Positions 17,509-29,243 of a DNA stretch of 64,000 nucleotides are shown piece after piece. Under the pieces are notes generated by a model. It searched no databases. It was not told where the DNA came from and saw only the letters and a program-made list of their open reading frames with translations. This DNA comes from Paramecium octaurelia. Taxonomy: Eukaryota; Ciliophora; Oligohymenophorea; Peniculida; Parameciidae. The DNA is taken from positions 70,856 to 134,855 of the forward strand of contig CAJJDP010000014.1 in NCBI GenBank assembly GCA_905182995.1. The letters run 5' to 3'. Made by a program: the position numbers and the translations under genes. Numbering within the stretch: the stretch's first letter is position 1; the number at the start of each line of letters is the position of its first letter.

Positions 17509-18450
17509 TTTGTTATTTCCTCAATCAACTGAACTTAATAATTGGGTTCAAAATTTGAAAAATAATTTATAAATTTATTATAATATTTTTCTTTCAATTA
17601 ATTTATAGAAGAATTATTGATGAGTTAGATAATTCAAAAAAAAGGATATTGAATTCTTCTAAAAATTGAGACTCAAATAATAAGAAAAATTAAGAGCCGA
17701 TTTATACTTAACAATAATAATATATGTATTATAGAAAAATTTATATTTAAGTTATCCTTCAAAGAATAGAAGAGATAGGAAGTCATTCAAAATAAATATA
17801 TAAGAAATAGAATTCAATAATATTAATTCTATTATTTAAGAGTGTCTTTGTATTAATTACAACGATATTTTAATCTAATAATCTTTAAATTAATATCCCA
17901 ATCTATTATGAAGATTTATGATGCTACTAAAATAATAGAGATATAGTTCAAACTATACAATAATCTATTTCTACAGTATATTTAAGCAAGATAGTTTAAT
18001 ATGATATTTAATATTATCAGTCTAATCTAGTAAAGTAAAGAAAATGTATGCAACCTACCCAAAAGTTATGATGTCTGTTGTCTTTAATAAAGAAGTAGAA
18101 GCTAGTATTTATTCAAGCCAATAAATTAAGGTTTTTTTAAAATAAAATCAAAAATCTAGGAAATACAATTGGAATTATAATACAAATTATTCCATCAATA
18201 TGAATGTTTGAATATATAACATATCTCAGCCTTGATCCAAATATTAGATGTGCTTTTTGTTCTTAAATTTTATTAATTAATTTATTTAACTCTCGTTTTT
18301 ATATAATAGTGGCAGATAAAGAGTATGATAATATCGGCATAGAAAATAATATTAAATGTTACTATGTCAAATGAATTTATTTTTTTAAACAATTAAGCTA
18401 TATATGTCTTTTCAGACGTCATTAATCAATTATTATTATCATAAATAGTG
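17509..18450. other. intergenic, no gene recognised
   Basis: About 940 bp. Frames are open for 60-100 codons in places, as expected by chance when TGA is the only stop, but none shows a convincing protein and no RNA gene or repeat is seen. A degraded gene around 17680-18200 cannot be excluded. Confidence 0.4.
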
Positions 18451-19687
18451 ATGCAAAAGTTAAATGAATATCAAGAATACCATTTACATGAACAATTCGA
18501 CGAAGATTAAGGGAGGGGGAGATTTCTAACGCCATCATTTCTGCCTTATAGTTTATCAAAACAAGATGTGAAACAGGAGGAGAGATCCATGGTTTAGATT
18601 GATTCCCAGGCATCAATAAAGGATGATGCTTTTGGATTGCAGAATATCAAGGGACATGTGAAAAACACCTATATCAAGAAAATACATTCTCTGCTTAGTG
18701 TGGAGGGAGAGAACGAAAAGATTATCAAAAAAGTATAAAAGGAGCCAAGTTCATCCAGTAAACAGTTGGAGAATGAGGATCAAAAGATGATAAGGAACAG
18801 AGAAAGCGCAAGAAATTCCAGATAACGAAAGAAGCTATACATCAATCTGTTAGAAAAGAAGGTTGAAGACTTAAATTAGGCAATCGGACAATTAAGAAAA
18901 TCAACAGAATCAACTTTTTAGACAATTCATTCAGTTTTGGAATAGAATTCAAGCATCTAGGATATGATTGTTGAACAGACTTAGTTGTTTGAGTTACTCA
19001 AGGTAAAGGAGCAGGAATTTAATGAATTGCAATAATTGCTTACAGAATCATATAAACTCAAGTTCAAAGCCACAGGGACTAAGCGCAAGTAATATATACG
19101 ATATTGCTTTCAAAATATTGCCAGACTCCTCTTAGATGGAAACTATGGTACACTGTTATTTGGTCAAAGCTACTTCTCAAAAACCTGTAATCTTTTATAG
19201 TCTAACAAATTATAGATACTATGCATGATGAAGAAGAATTGGCTGATTACATCAAAAACCTCAGAGATGCCACTGGGATCTGCGATAATGGGGTGTTTTT
19301 AAATTTATACACTATTGTCAGGAGAGTGATAGATCATAAGAAGAATTTCTCTTTGTATTCACTTTTTATTAACTTAGTCTCATTAAATAAATTAAACTAA
19401 AACAAAAAGAGTTGAGAATTTGTCAATAATAAATTGATGATTAAATTGACGATATCTAGTTGAATGGGATTTAATTTGCTAATCTTATTCATTAAGTAAA
19501 TAAAGACCAACTGAATTAACCCCAACTCACTCAGCCCCTTGAAATCCCTCCATAAAAGCAGATGATATTGAAGATGGTACCAAAATATCCCTTTGAACTC
19601 ATGAACAACCCATTTTTACTTCCCAACAGCCTGATGATCGATCCTCTTTAAATCGATCTCATCACAAAGAATTTACGATAGCCTTGA
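18451..19687 (+). CDS. bZIP transcription factor
   Basis: 394-aa protein with a basic region KMIRNRESARNSRQRKK (N-x2-SAR-x-SR) followed by a leucine zipper (YINLLEKKVEDLNQAIGQL). This is the DNA-binding and dimerisation unit of CREB/ATF/plant-type bZIP factors. The rest is helical with coiled coil (ELLKVKEQEFNELQQLL) and a Pro/Gln-rich tail. Introns: 19187-19215 (29 nt) and 19355-19377 (23 nt); both are needed to keep the frame. Nuclear, binds DNA as a dimer; targets unknown. The stop is 77 bp before the next gene, a hydrolase on the same strand. Confidence 0.9.
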
Positions 19688-19764
19688 ATTCTATATGTCA
19701 TATTTATTTAATTTAAATCTAAATTCCTATATATTCAAACAACATTTATATTATTAAAATATAC

Positions 19765-20718
19765 ATGTATTGGTTTAAGAAATCGGAAAAAGATATAAGG
19801 AACGAATGTATATAAAAGGCTGTTCCTGAAGAGAAATACCGTATGCCTTGTCCTTAGGGAAACAGCAAGTGGGATGAGGAAGGGGTAATAACTTTTACAG
19901 GTCTTCAACGAAACACAACAATTAAGCTCCACACTTACAGATGCTTCCCTAAATCTAATTAAGCTCCATAATCCGTAATTTTTTTTTTCCATGGATTAAA
20001 TGAGCATCTCGGATTGTATGCTCATATAGCATAAGCATTGAGTAAAGATGCCAACAGCGTGTGTGTGGGCTTTGATTTCAGAGGATTTGGCAAGAGCGAA
20101 GGTCTTAGAGGGTGGCTAGAATCTAAAGAATAACATATAGAAGATTGTACGAGATTTATTTAATTAATTAAACAATTGTATCCTGGAGTACAATTGTTTG
20201 CTTTAGGATAATCATTAGGTGGATTAACATCCTACCTTTTGGGAATGAATGATCTTGTCCAAGGGACTATCTTGATTACCCCTGCTTTGATGGACAATTA
20301 TTATAATAGACCTTATCTCAAGAAAATTGCTTTGGTTTTAGGTATATTATCTCCAACATGGTCCCCATTTCCACCTTCATATCCAAATGGTTCTAAGAAC
20401 CCACAGGTCTTAGAGGATAATTTGAAGGATCCATATATAAATTGGAATTCAACTTTACCTGGAACAGGCAGAGTATTGTTAAAACTGTTAAGAGAAACTC
20501 CTAGCACCTTTAAAAACTACAAAAAGTCATTCCTGATTATTTCAGGAGGAATGGATCAAATTATTGATCCTGATGTTGGACATGAACTTATGAAATAGAG
20601 TACATCCCCAGACAAAGAACATATCTACTATGAAAATATGTGGCATGATTGTATAGCAGAATAAGAAATACTTGAAATTATCCCATAAATAGTAAGATGG
20701 ATTAAAAAAAGATAATGA
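19765..20718 (+). CDS. alpha/beta hydrolase, monoglyceride-lipase-like (copy 2)
   Basis: Single-exon paralogue of the hydrolase at 10482-11432: 317 aa, same start context (ER/EKYR..P.GN.KWDEE), same oxyanion block FFFHGLNEHLGLYAH, same FDFRGFGKSEGLRGWLES. The nucleophile is Ser150 in LGQSLGG, the acid in GGMDQIIDPDVGHELMK and the His in MWHDC. The catalytic triad is complete, so it should be active on acylglycerol-type esters. The two copies are alike over the full length but differ at many third positions and in the N-terminal 20 residues, so the duplication is not recent. TAA at 20713-20715 is Gln and the stop is the TGA right after it. Confidence 0.92.
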
Positions 20719-20883
20719 TTATATAATCACTAAAAATCCATAGAATAAAAATTTACTTAATTACATTTTATTTTATATTTATAATTAAAATGATTAAATT
20801 AAATGACAGCTTAAGATTTCATGTTTTTGGATTAGTTTTCAATGTATTTTGTAAAAAAAAGCAAATTCTTAATTTAACGACTA

Positions 20884-21453
20884 ATGATAGAATAAAGTAA
20901 TCATAAAGCATTATTAATATTAATTGTTATTTTTCTGTATATTTAAATTATTATTCAAAGGTTATTTTGTTTTAAATAAATAGCATTCATATTGAATCTG
21001 TTTAATCCCTATTTTGAATTATAAACCTCCATTATCAGACTAATATTTCTATTGATAGTGTATTAGTTAAAATATTTCAAATCAGGGAACAAATCTTAAT
21101 TTTCAAATATATTAATCAGACCTTATGAAGAAGCAATTTTACCTAAACTTAATCTTTGGAATGGCTGCCAATTAAAAAGAATAATGGTTGAGGTCAAGTA
21201 AGTTGAAAAATAGAAATAAGAGCTGAAGAAGAAAGTAGAATAGATCAATTTATTACTACCTCTTTAATTATAGAGAATGAATCAAGTGTAGAAAAATTAA
21301 GTAATGAATAGAGAGGTAAAAGTTGATATCAAAATTTATTAATTATTTAATTTATTTGTATAAATATCTTTAGATGAAAGAATACTGCTGAATTTAGGTA
21401 AAGTGAATAGAGTAGATTATGAAATCAAATCAATAACTTTCCAAAAAGTTTGA
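20884..21453 (+). CDS. hypothetical membrane/coiled-coil protein
   Basis: Unbroken 189-aa frame. It has two hydrophobic segments (ALLILIVIFLYIQIII; IIRLIFLLIVYQL), then a soluble part (NILIRPYEEAILPKLNLWNG) and a charged coiled coil (VEKQKQELKKKVEQINLL). This order, membrane hairpin then coiled coil facing the cytosol, is plausible, but no family is recognised. An intron near 21340-21373 is possible and would change the last 40 residues. Confidence 0.5.
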
Positions 21454-22076
21454 TAATGATTATAAAGAAAAGAATGAAAAAATTACATAGTTGATCAAAT
21501 ATTATTATTTTTAATTCTTATAAAACTAAATAGTGATGATTAGTAATCAACATTTTAGACAATTATAAATAAATTGAATAAATTCAGAATACTCAATTTG
21601 ATAATTGAATACAAGGAATATATTTACATTTTACAATAAAACTTTTGTAGCTCATAAAATTCCCTTCTATACTAAAAGTAAATTTAGGATAACCACATGT
21701 TAATTGGATGAATTTTTCATATAATAATAGGTCAAAACCAGCACCATAATTATATGCATAGAAGTATTTTTACTATTTTGAATTTTAATATAATTAAATT
21801 ATAATAGAATCAGTATAGTACTTTACATTTTGGTAAGATATAAATAATATTCTGACTTTTTATTTTGCTTCATTCATTCTTTTTTATCCAAAAATTCTCA
21901 AATGCAAATTTAGTTATAAATTGGTTCTATTCATAACAGAAATCCGAAGTAATTGAGATAAAGTCATATACAGTAATATATTTTAATTAAAGATGAATTT
22001 AATCAAGAATTTTCAAAGAAAAATATTAATTCATATATGAAAATTATTCCAATCATATAATTCATTAATAATTTCA
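21454..22076. other. intergenic, no gene recognised
   Basis: About 620 bp, very AT-rich. No ORF with protein-like composition, no RNA gene and no repeat seen. Confidence 0.5.
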
Positions 22077-22385
22077 ATGGATGATTATGATGATTTTTCT
22101 GACAACTCTATTGAAATTACAATAAATGAGTATCAAGGGAAGGAATCTCATAAGGTGGAGAAGAGTGTTATCAGGTACTTGAAAAACTTGGGCCTTAGAA
22201 TGAATACTAACCCCATGATAAAACAAATACAATATGAAAGGTCGAACAATTAAATAATTGATGTTCTAACTTCAAAAGCCCTGTCTTCTTGTGGTAATTT
22301 TTTGAAGGAAACAGAAACAGATTATAAGACCTTATTCTAAAAAAACCCATTCTTGCGAAGAATCAGAAAGCCCATTAGTCTTTGA
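22077..22385 (+). CDS. hypothetical protein
   Basis: 102-codon frame beginning MDDYDDFSDNSIEITINEYQ, acidic then basic (YLKNLGLRMNTNPMIKQ). No family recognised. If 22378-22407 (GTCTTT...TGAAG) is an intron, the frame continues to a TGA at 22569-22571 and gives 154 aa, but that intron would end in AAG. Codon use and the acidic start look genic; the 3' end is uncertain. Confidence 0.5.
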
Positions 22386-22614
22386 AAATATTAAATCAAA
22401 CATGAAGGTTATTAATTTCATTTTAATTAACAAATATAAGACTTTTGGCTAATTCTCATGAGCTTAAAGATAGAGACAATATAATATACATAATTCAATT
22501 TTTCTGAATCTGAAATACTAAATCCTAAATAAACACAAATATCATCAGACCCCTATTCATTTAAAATATGAAATTCTTATTGAAAGAATTCTGTATATTA
22601 ATAAATTATTGAAA

Positions 22615-23567
22615 ATGCCCCCTAAGACTCAGAAATAGAAGGAAGAAGAGGCAGCTCGATTAGCCGAAGAACAAAGGTTGAGAGAAGAAGAAGAGGAAAG
22701 GTAGAGAAAGGAATTAGAGAAATACAAAATTAATACACTCAACAATACGAAGTAATTCAATATCTTTAATACCAGCATGCCTTTGCCAATCACCAAATAT
22801 TGCATCGAGTATGTATATTTACACTCAGAACCTCATAAGGCTACAATTGAATATTTGCATAAAGTATAAACAGATTTCTAAATAACAAGCTTGCTGAAAT
22901 TTATAACTGCAAAGATCAACTACGTGATATTGATTTTTAGATATCAGCAGATGCACTAATAAATGATCTAATATTTGCCAAATCGTTAAACAACTTAAAT
23001 GAAGAGAGTGTATAAGTTTTGGTAAACATATTATTTTTATCATTCACTAATAATAACAGTAAGTTTAGTCAGGAGATTAGGTATACTAATACTCTTCAAA
23101 AAAAGAGTAAACTTACAGATGCAGAATTATTTAATAATTTACTGAAAGTACATGCAGAAGCAGGATATTTTCGATCTATGCATATATTGCCAATTAAAGA
23201 GCATTTCTAAATCTATCTAAATCATTTTGATTTGATTAATCAGGCTTTTATATCAGATTAAAGAACATTGGAACTTCATATGGATTTGTAGATGGACTTG
23301 CCCTTGTAGCCATTACCATTAGATGAGGCTTTGATTTATCGACCATTTGAACAAAAAGCAGAAGATGATGGATTAATCGAAACAGTTGATTAGGAAGATC
23401 AATAAGCTCCACCAGAACCAACTGATGAGGAATTGTTGGACCCAATAATAATGGAAGCAATACAAAAGAAATTAGATTTAGCAAAATAAGAATTAGAGGA
23501 GAAATTAGTATCAAGATAAAAGGATATGGAAGAAAAGTTAATGAGTATGGCTACAAAGAAGAAATGA
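22615..23567 (+). CDS. coiled-coil protein, possibly ciliary (CFAP119/CCDC189-like)
   Basis: 308-aa protein with a Lys/Glu coiled-coil start (MPPKTQKQKEEEAARLAEEQ), a helical middle (LINDLIFAKSLNNLNEESVQ), the block HFQIYLNHFDLINQAFISDQ, an acidic linker and a C-terminal coiled coil. One 26-nt intron (22864-22889, ends AAG) restores the frame. The arrangement recalls the flagellar-associated protein group that includes CCDC189/FAP119, but this rests on memory of a weak pattern and is only a suggestion. Start chosen at the first ATG, 44 bp after a possible upstream gene end. Confidence 0.65.
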
Positions 23568-23639
23568 CATCATAAGTTTTTACACTATTTATATTGTAAT
23601 ATTTTATTAATGAAAATAAATTATTACTTAATTTATTTA

Positions 23640-24927
23640 ATGAATACCAATTTTGAATAATCTATTAGAGCTAATGCTCTTTACATCAAAATAATAAATG
23701 CTATTTTTTCCATTTAATATTACAAGCCTTTTTCAGGAAAAGAAGTAAAGGACAAATTTTATAATTTTCATAATAATATTCCTACTTAAGCAGAAACTCA
23801 GGCAAGTATTTACTTATATTTCATTATAACCTGAGAATTTGAAAGGGTAGATGAATACTAAGACTCAGTCATCTATGATATTCATAATTTATCACACAAT
23901 TTTATGGAATTATTTAGATGAAGTTATTATCTATTACAATATTATAATAAAGGGACTTGATTGTAATGTTAATGATAAAATAATCATTGCTATTGCTTGG
24001 ATTCTTTTATTAGATTACGTAATTCTTCTGATTGTTTTTTCCAATTAGGATCTAAAGGAGCTTTTCCTTATTTCTTTTACAATTATTTTTCTTTAATTTG
24101 TCCTTAACGCTATAGCTTTTGCTAATCGTTTGTAACAACTCTAGCTTATTTTGAATTGAATTCTTGTCTTTTCTATTGGAAGACTTGTTTACAGACCTTT
24201 ACATGTTTTTCAAGAGCATCTTACTTGAATTATCTTCCACATCCTTCAGGACATAGGATTAATTCCAGATCTTCAATAGGTTCTGCTTCCTCTAGATGTA
24301 TTATCACATAAAATACCAAGCTATTACAACACTCTATCTTGGTTTGCGATTGCTAATTTATTTTCTATTGGGTTTTTAGAACCTAATAAGGCAGCCTCTC
24401 TTTTGTTCGATTGCTATCCAATGGATGGCATATATTATTCTGCTTAAACAGGTTTTCCAGATTGGACTTCTTTTTTTTCTTGCTATAATTGCATCTCTTT
24501 CTTCTCAACCTATATTTATTTCCTAAAGAGCTCCTCTTGGCCGGGAAGATATAGTCCTTTGGAAATTGGAGCAGTGTTTTTCTTTTCGTCTGATCGTTAG
24601 ATTCTGTCCTTCAGGGGGATTTTCTCTTAAAAAGATCCTGTTTTAGAGAAATCATCCTTCGTATTTGTTAACTATGGTTCTTATTCTTAAAGTTGAGGAG
24701 AACTGTTGCGAATGTTAAAAACAGGTTTACAAGCAAAATTAGGTTTTATATTGATTGCGTTATATTCTAATTTCTATGTGCTTTCGAGAGACGAGGTCTG
24801 CTCCTATTTTTTGAACGAGCCAGAAGTACTATCCATCTTCAGGTTCGGTTTGTAATTCATTTTTATTATTTTTTATATTTAATATTATATAATATCTAAT
24901 TCTAATGATTTTGACATCATATTCTGA
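23640..24927 (+). pseudogene. broken multi-spanning membrane protein
   Basis: Protein-like text runs through about 1.3 kb but the frame is interrupted. From ATG 23640 a frame encodes about 60 residues (KPFSGKEVKDKFYNFHNNI). From about 23851 another frame carries membrane segments (DKIIIAIAWILLLDYVILL; LFLISFTIIFLQFVLNAIAF) and then continues to 24927 through TGAs at 24157-24159, 24226-24228 and 24694-24696. Between them it reads smoothly: IGRLVYRPLHVFQEH, SWFAIANLFSIGFLEPNKA, GRYSPLEIGAVFFF, SSFVFVNYGS, AKLGFILIALYSN. No intron of normal type removes these stops. At each TGA a Trp would fit the hydrophobic context, as expected if TGG mutated to TGA. Either a decaying gene or sequence errors. 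Family unknown. Confidence 0.5.
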
Positions 24928-25057
24928 TGGTTTACATCAACATATTGCAATCCTATTTTGATGTCAGCAATCCCTTATATTGATTCTCGCAGTGATAAGG
25001 AATACATTTCATTTAAATAAATTTCTTTGATAATAAACTTTCAAATTAAATTTAATC

Positions 25058-26299
25058 ATGAATCTGCTGAAAAAAGCAACTAATGTATTTTGTTCGATTC
25101 CAGAACACAAAGATGTGGATCAAAAGATTATCCATTTGTGTCTTGATTAAAAGTGCCAAATTTCAAAAAAGGCCTTGTGTGGTTTATGTTTGGGAGATTA
25201 ACATTTTGGTCATAAATCGATCAATCTATCTAATTTGGACACTCTCATTAAAAACGAATGGAGCAGAGAACTACAATAGTACAATTAAAAAACCAAAGAT
25301 TTAACTGATTGCATTCAAATGAGCATTGCCGCTATTCTCAATAAGATCACGCTTCTGCAATAGTAGATTCAAAACTTTGTTAATTAGTAAATGCAAGAGA
25401 GTTAAGTTTGTATTCTAAAGCGTAAGTATCTAGATCAGTAAAATTTGAGTGAAAAAGATTTTGAATAATTGGCAAAGGATATAAGAGAGTCAATCTTCTA
25501 CAAAGAAGGAGTTCCTGAATATAAACAAATCGATTACGAGCCGTCTGATAAATTCCAAAGCCTAGCCAGTAGATTAGTGTTTGATGCAGCCTTGTTTTGT
25601 AGAGATATTACGCTGATAACCAAGGCCAACATAATTCATTCGAGTTTTACAGAATAAGTCTAAGAGATTTTGTATTAAATTTAAAATCTCACAACCTTGA
25701 TTGAGCGTCCACTTAGTTAGATTGTGTAGAGTAAGAAAATCTTTGGAAATGATAGAAGTGACACTCAGTCCAATCAGAGATTAGATTTTGATTAATAGAG
25801 TTAATTGGGAACTTTTGGTTAGACTCAGTTCTGCATTTAAAAATAAGTGAAATTAAGGAGTTTAGAGATGAAGGGATTCGTTAAAATCTACGATGAATTC
25901 TTTAACAAGCCCTTCACTCAAACTCACATAGAATTAATAAAACTGAAATGCAATTCTTAATCTCAAATTTGTATTGGTGGAGTCAGTATAAAAGAGCCGG
26001 ATTAATTTATATTGTGTGCTACTGACTATGCTTCTGAATTCTACACGGAAACTCAAAATTTGAATCTCGCCAGAAAGAGTAGGAATGGAGATGTGTATTG
26101 GTATTATGTCAGAAATAGATGCATCGGATTCAGTCCAATGAGTAAAATTGATCTCAAGTATCCTGATGTGGACAATGAGGAGGGAGATTTGAGATTCTCT
26201 TTGTGGCTATTTCATGGACAAGGGGGTTATAGAATTGGGAGAATTGAGAGTTTAGAATAAAGTGTTGACTATAAATGTGTGATTTATTTAAAAAAATGA
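25058..26299 (+). CDS. B-box-like zinc-finger protein with C-terminal beta domain
   Basis: Intronless 413-aa protein. The N-terminus has spaced Cys/His residues (FCSIPEHKDVDQKIIHLCLD, then CGLCLGDQHFGHK) like a B-box zinc finger, followed by a coiled coil (SIAAILNKITLLQQQIQNF). The C-terminal 150 residues (FILCATDYASEFY, RNGDVYWYYVRNRCIGF, FSLWLFHGQGGYRIGRIE) look like an all-beta domain. This is the layout of TRIM-like proteins without an obvious RING, a widespread Paramecium type; partners are unknown. Its TGA stop (26297-26299) overlaps the ATG of the next gene. Confidence 0.75.
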
Positions 26300-27649
26300 T
26301 TTAAAACCTATCTTTTTAATCAGTTCAATATTGTCATGATGATTTCAGAGAGACTCCTGTTTATTATAGACCATACCTAGAATCACAAAATAAATACGGA
26401 TAGCAAAGAGACACAGCAGATGAGAATGAAAATACATAACCTTGTTTTTAGAACAACCTAAAAAGAGCCAATTCATGCAAAATTCTAAAACCAATATTTT
26501 AAGTAGTATTTGATCCGATGGAAATTGAAGAAGAAGAGAAGATCATCTAAGAACTAATAGCATCTTAACCATCAATTATTAATGTGGCAATTCAAGTTGA
26601 CTTGGATCAATATTTTCAAAAAATCAATATCAAATTGAATAAGGAGCTTATGAAAAATAATCATCTACGTAATAGCTATTTGGACATATTTGAAAAAGAC
26701 AGCATACAAAGAAAATAATGCTCAACAACTGAATTATTAATCAATTTATTCAAGACTTCTTATACAGAATTTATGAATAAATCAATCGACAACATTGGAA
26801 TTATTAAACTATTCATCGAAGATAATATTGATGCCTTCATCACAGGATCACTGATACCTCCTCAATAAGTTTGGCATGATTATAAGATATTGATTTTAGC
26901 CATTATAATTAAAATTATGAGAAGTATGTTTGTTAGTTATATTAGTGAAAAGCACTACAGGACAACTAATTTACGAATGCATGGTGGCTCAATTATATGA
27001 AAAATTAGCGTGTGTTTTTAAAAACGAAGCTCCACCTATCCCAGAATTCAAAGATTATTTTGAATGGTATTTTTGGTCAAGTGACAGAAACAAACAATTA
27101 GAAATTAATGAACTGACAGAAGATGAATAGCGTTAATTGAGAATTGTAAGTATCATTAGAAAATATTCCTTTCTTTTTTGGAGTCTATTGTGGATTGATC
27201 CTAATTAAATTTTAAACCTAAATCCAGACCTACAACAATTTAGAGAATAGTAGAAAATCCCTGCTTACAGGTATTTGAATAAGGATAGGTAAATGTTTGC
27301 TACTCTAATTTTGAAATTCGTTTAATGTAACACTTTTGCCTGTGTACCAGCACTTAATGCATTGTTTGATGTCGTTTAAGACAAGAAAATATTGCTACCT
27401 ATTTTCAATAAATTTTCAGATATATTGAATAATGAAGGACTCTTAGAGAGTTTATTAGACGATATAGGACCATTGAAGGAACAAGCTAAAAATGAATTCT
27501 TTGTTTATCCTTAGGTTCATGATAAAGGATTAGTAAAGATTGTTTAAGGGAAATTAAAAATACTCAGGGATGAGCCAAGCCAAACAGAAAATGATTTTTA
27601 TGCAAAATTATTTTTAAACGATTAGAGACCTACATTCTATTAGGATTGA
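26296..27649 (+). CDS. hypothetical protein, start overlaps upstream stop
   Basis: 443-aa protein of unknown family. One 22-nt intron (26924-26945) joins LAIIIKIMR to MKSTTGQLIYE. The C-terminal half is helical and well composed (AQLYEKLACVFKNEAPPIPE, YFEWYFWSSDRNKQLEINEL, RYLNKDRQMFATLILKFV). The frame is open back to an ATG at 26296-26298 whose last two bases are part of the upstream TGA (ATGA). Another in-frame ATG lies at 26518-26520 (MEIEEEEKIIQE), which would give a 369-aa protein and a normal intergenic gap. The text before it (DDFRETPVYYRPYLESQ) looks genic, so the longer form is slightly preferred. Confidence 0.7.
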
Positions 27650-27759
27650 TTTAAATAACAGTTAATATTTTAATTTTTGAATTTATTTTAAGCTATGTTA
27701 AGTATGAATGCATCTCTATTTAAGCATAAAACTATTATGATTTGAGAGGAGGAGACAAG

Positions 27760-28797
27760 ATGGGCAGCAACAATAGATAGTTGGAGAGATATGAGAAATT
27801 AGAGAAGATTGGAGAAGGTACTTATTAATTATATTGTGTTTAGGAACCTATGGGGTTGTTTACAAAGCACGTGATTCAGTGACCAAGGAATTGGTAGCAT
27901 TGAAGAAAATCAAATTAGAAAACGAAGATGAAGGAGTCCCTTCAACAGCAATGAGAGAGATTTCAATTTTAAAAGAACTCTAGCCGCATCCAAACATTGT
28001 GGGCCTTAAGGAAGTCATCTATCAGCCTAATGAGAAGAAACTCTATTTAGTGTTTGAGTATGTTGAGATGGATTTCAAGAAATTCCTTGATTAGAACAAA
28101 CACAACCTAACATTAAGCCAAATCAAAGTATTAATCAAATCAATTATAGCATTTTACATTCCAAATCCTAAATGGTCTCAATTATTGCCACTCTAGACGT
28201 ATTATCCACAGAGATCTCAAGCCATAAAATATCCTAATTGATAAATCAACTGGAATCATCAAATTGGCTGATTTTGGATTGGCCAGAGCCTTCGGAGTAC
28301 CAATCAAAACTCTAACACATGAAGTCGAAACTCTTTGGTATCGAGCACCAGAAATTCTATTATCTTAAAAACAATATTCGTTGGGAGTTGATATATGGTC
28401 TGTCGGATGCATTCTCACAGAAATGGTTGAAAAGCACGGGTTATTTTGTGGGGATAGTGAAATTGATTAAATCTTTAAGATCTTTCAATATCATGGAACA
28501 CCAACAGTGTAGGATTGGCCAAATATTGCAGATCTTCCAGATTTCAAGCCAACATTCCCCAGGTTTAGACCAACACCTCCAGAACAATTTTTCAAAAATT
28601 TTGAAAAAGTACACTATTTATTCGAATATTAGAATGGATTGGATCTAGTTACTAAAATGATTGCTCTTGATCCTGCTAAGAGAATCTATGTTAAGGAAGC
28701 AATGAAACATCCATTCTTTGATGACTTAAACAAGGAGGATTTAATTAAATACTTCCCCCCTGGACAACAAAATTTAGCAATGTAATATGGAAAATGA
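27760..28797 (+). CDS. cyclin-dependent kinase, CDK1/2 type
   Basis: 329-aa protein kinase. Glycine loop [12 protein letters not shown], catalytic Lys in [10 protein letters not shown], cyclin-binding helix [14 protein letters not shown] (PSTAIRE class), catalytic loop [19 protein letters not shown], activation segment with Thr in [17 protein letters not shown]. Two introns: 27818-27843, inside the glycine loop, and 28128-28149, before the helix that precedes the HRD loop. Both are needed for the conserved frame. It acts with a cyclin in cell-cycle control. The extension before the kinase core ([16 protein letters not shown]) and the C-terminal tail past HPFFDDL are slightly longer than in minimal CDKs. 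CDC20, another cell-cycle gene, lies 26 kb away. Confidence 0.95.
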
Positions 28798-29243
28798 AAA
28801 TTAATTAAACATAATATTAATATGATCAATTTGAATAAAGGTATTCTAACATTGCTAAAACACTCCATTCTGAAGAATTCAAAAATGGATCTATTTCAAG
28901 TAAGTGACTGAATGACTTGCTTATGGTGTTTTGGGACTTCCTAGATATTTACATATTTTAGAGATATAGGTTAATTATTGTTTTTGCGAATAAATGAAAC
29001 TTTTAAATTATTTTGATTTTGTTTTAGAATCTAGTAATATTTTAAAGAATTTGAATTTAGCCAAATTAAAGACTATAAGGAATCTTGAAAATACCCAAAA
29101 GAACTAGTAACAATATTTGCTTATAAGTAATGAAATTTAATTTTTAATGGATATGAAATTTTAACCAATTAAATCAATGCTAAAAAAACTATAGATTACT
29201 TCATATAGATACTGTTTTACTAAAAATATTAATAATTAAATTA
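28798..29243. other. intergenic, convergent 3' ends
   Basis: About 450 bp between the CDK stop and the stop of the minus-strand phosphatase. No gene or repeat recognised. Confidence 0.5.

Noticed and set aside
23851..24927. A genetic code where TGA is Trp (as in Blepharisma or Condylostoma).
   Set aside because: About 35 other genes all end at TGA right where their families end, and their conserved frames contain no internal TGA once short introns are removed. The TGAs here are local to one gene.
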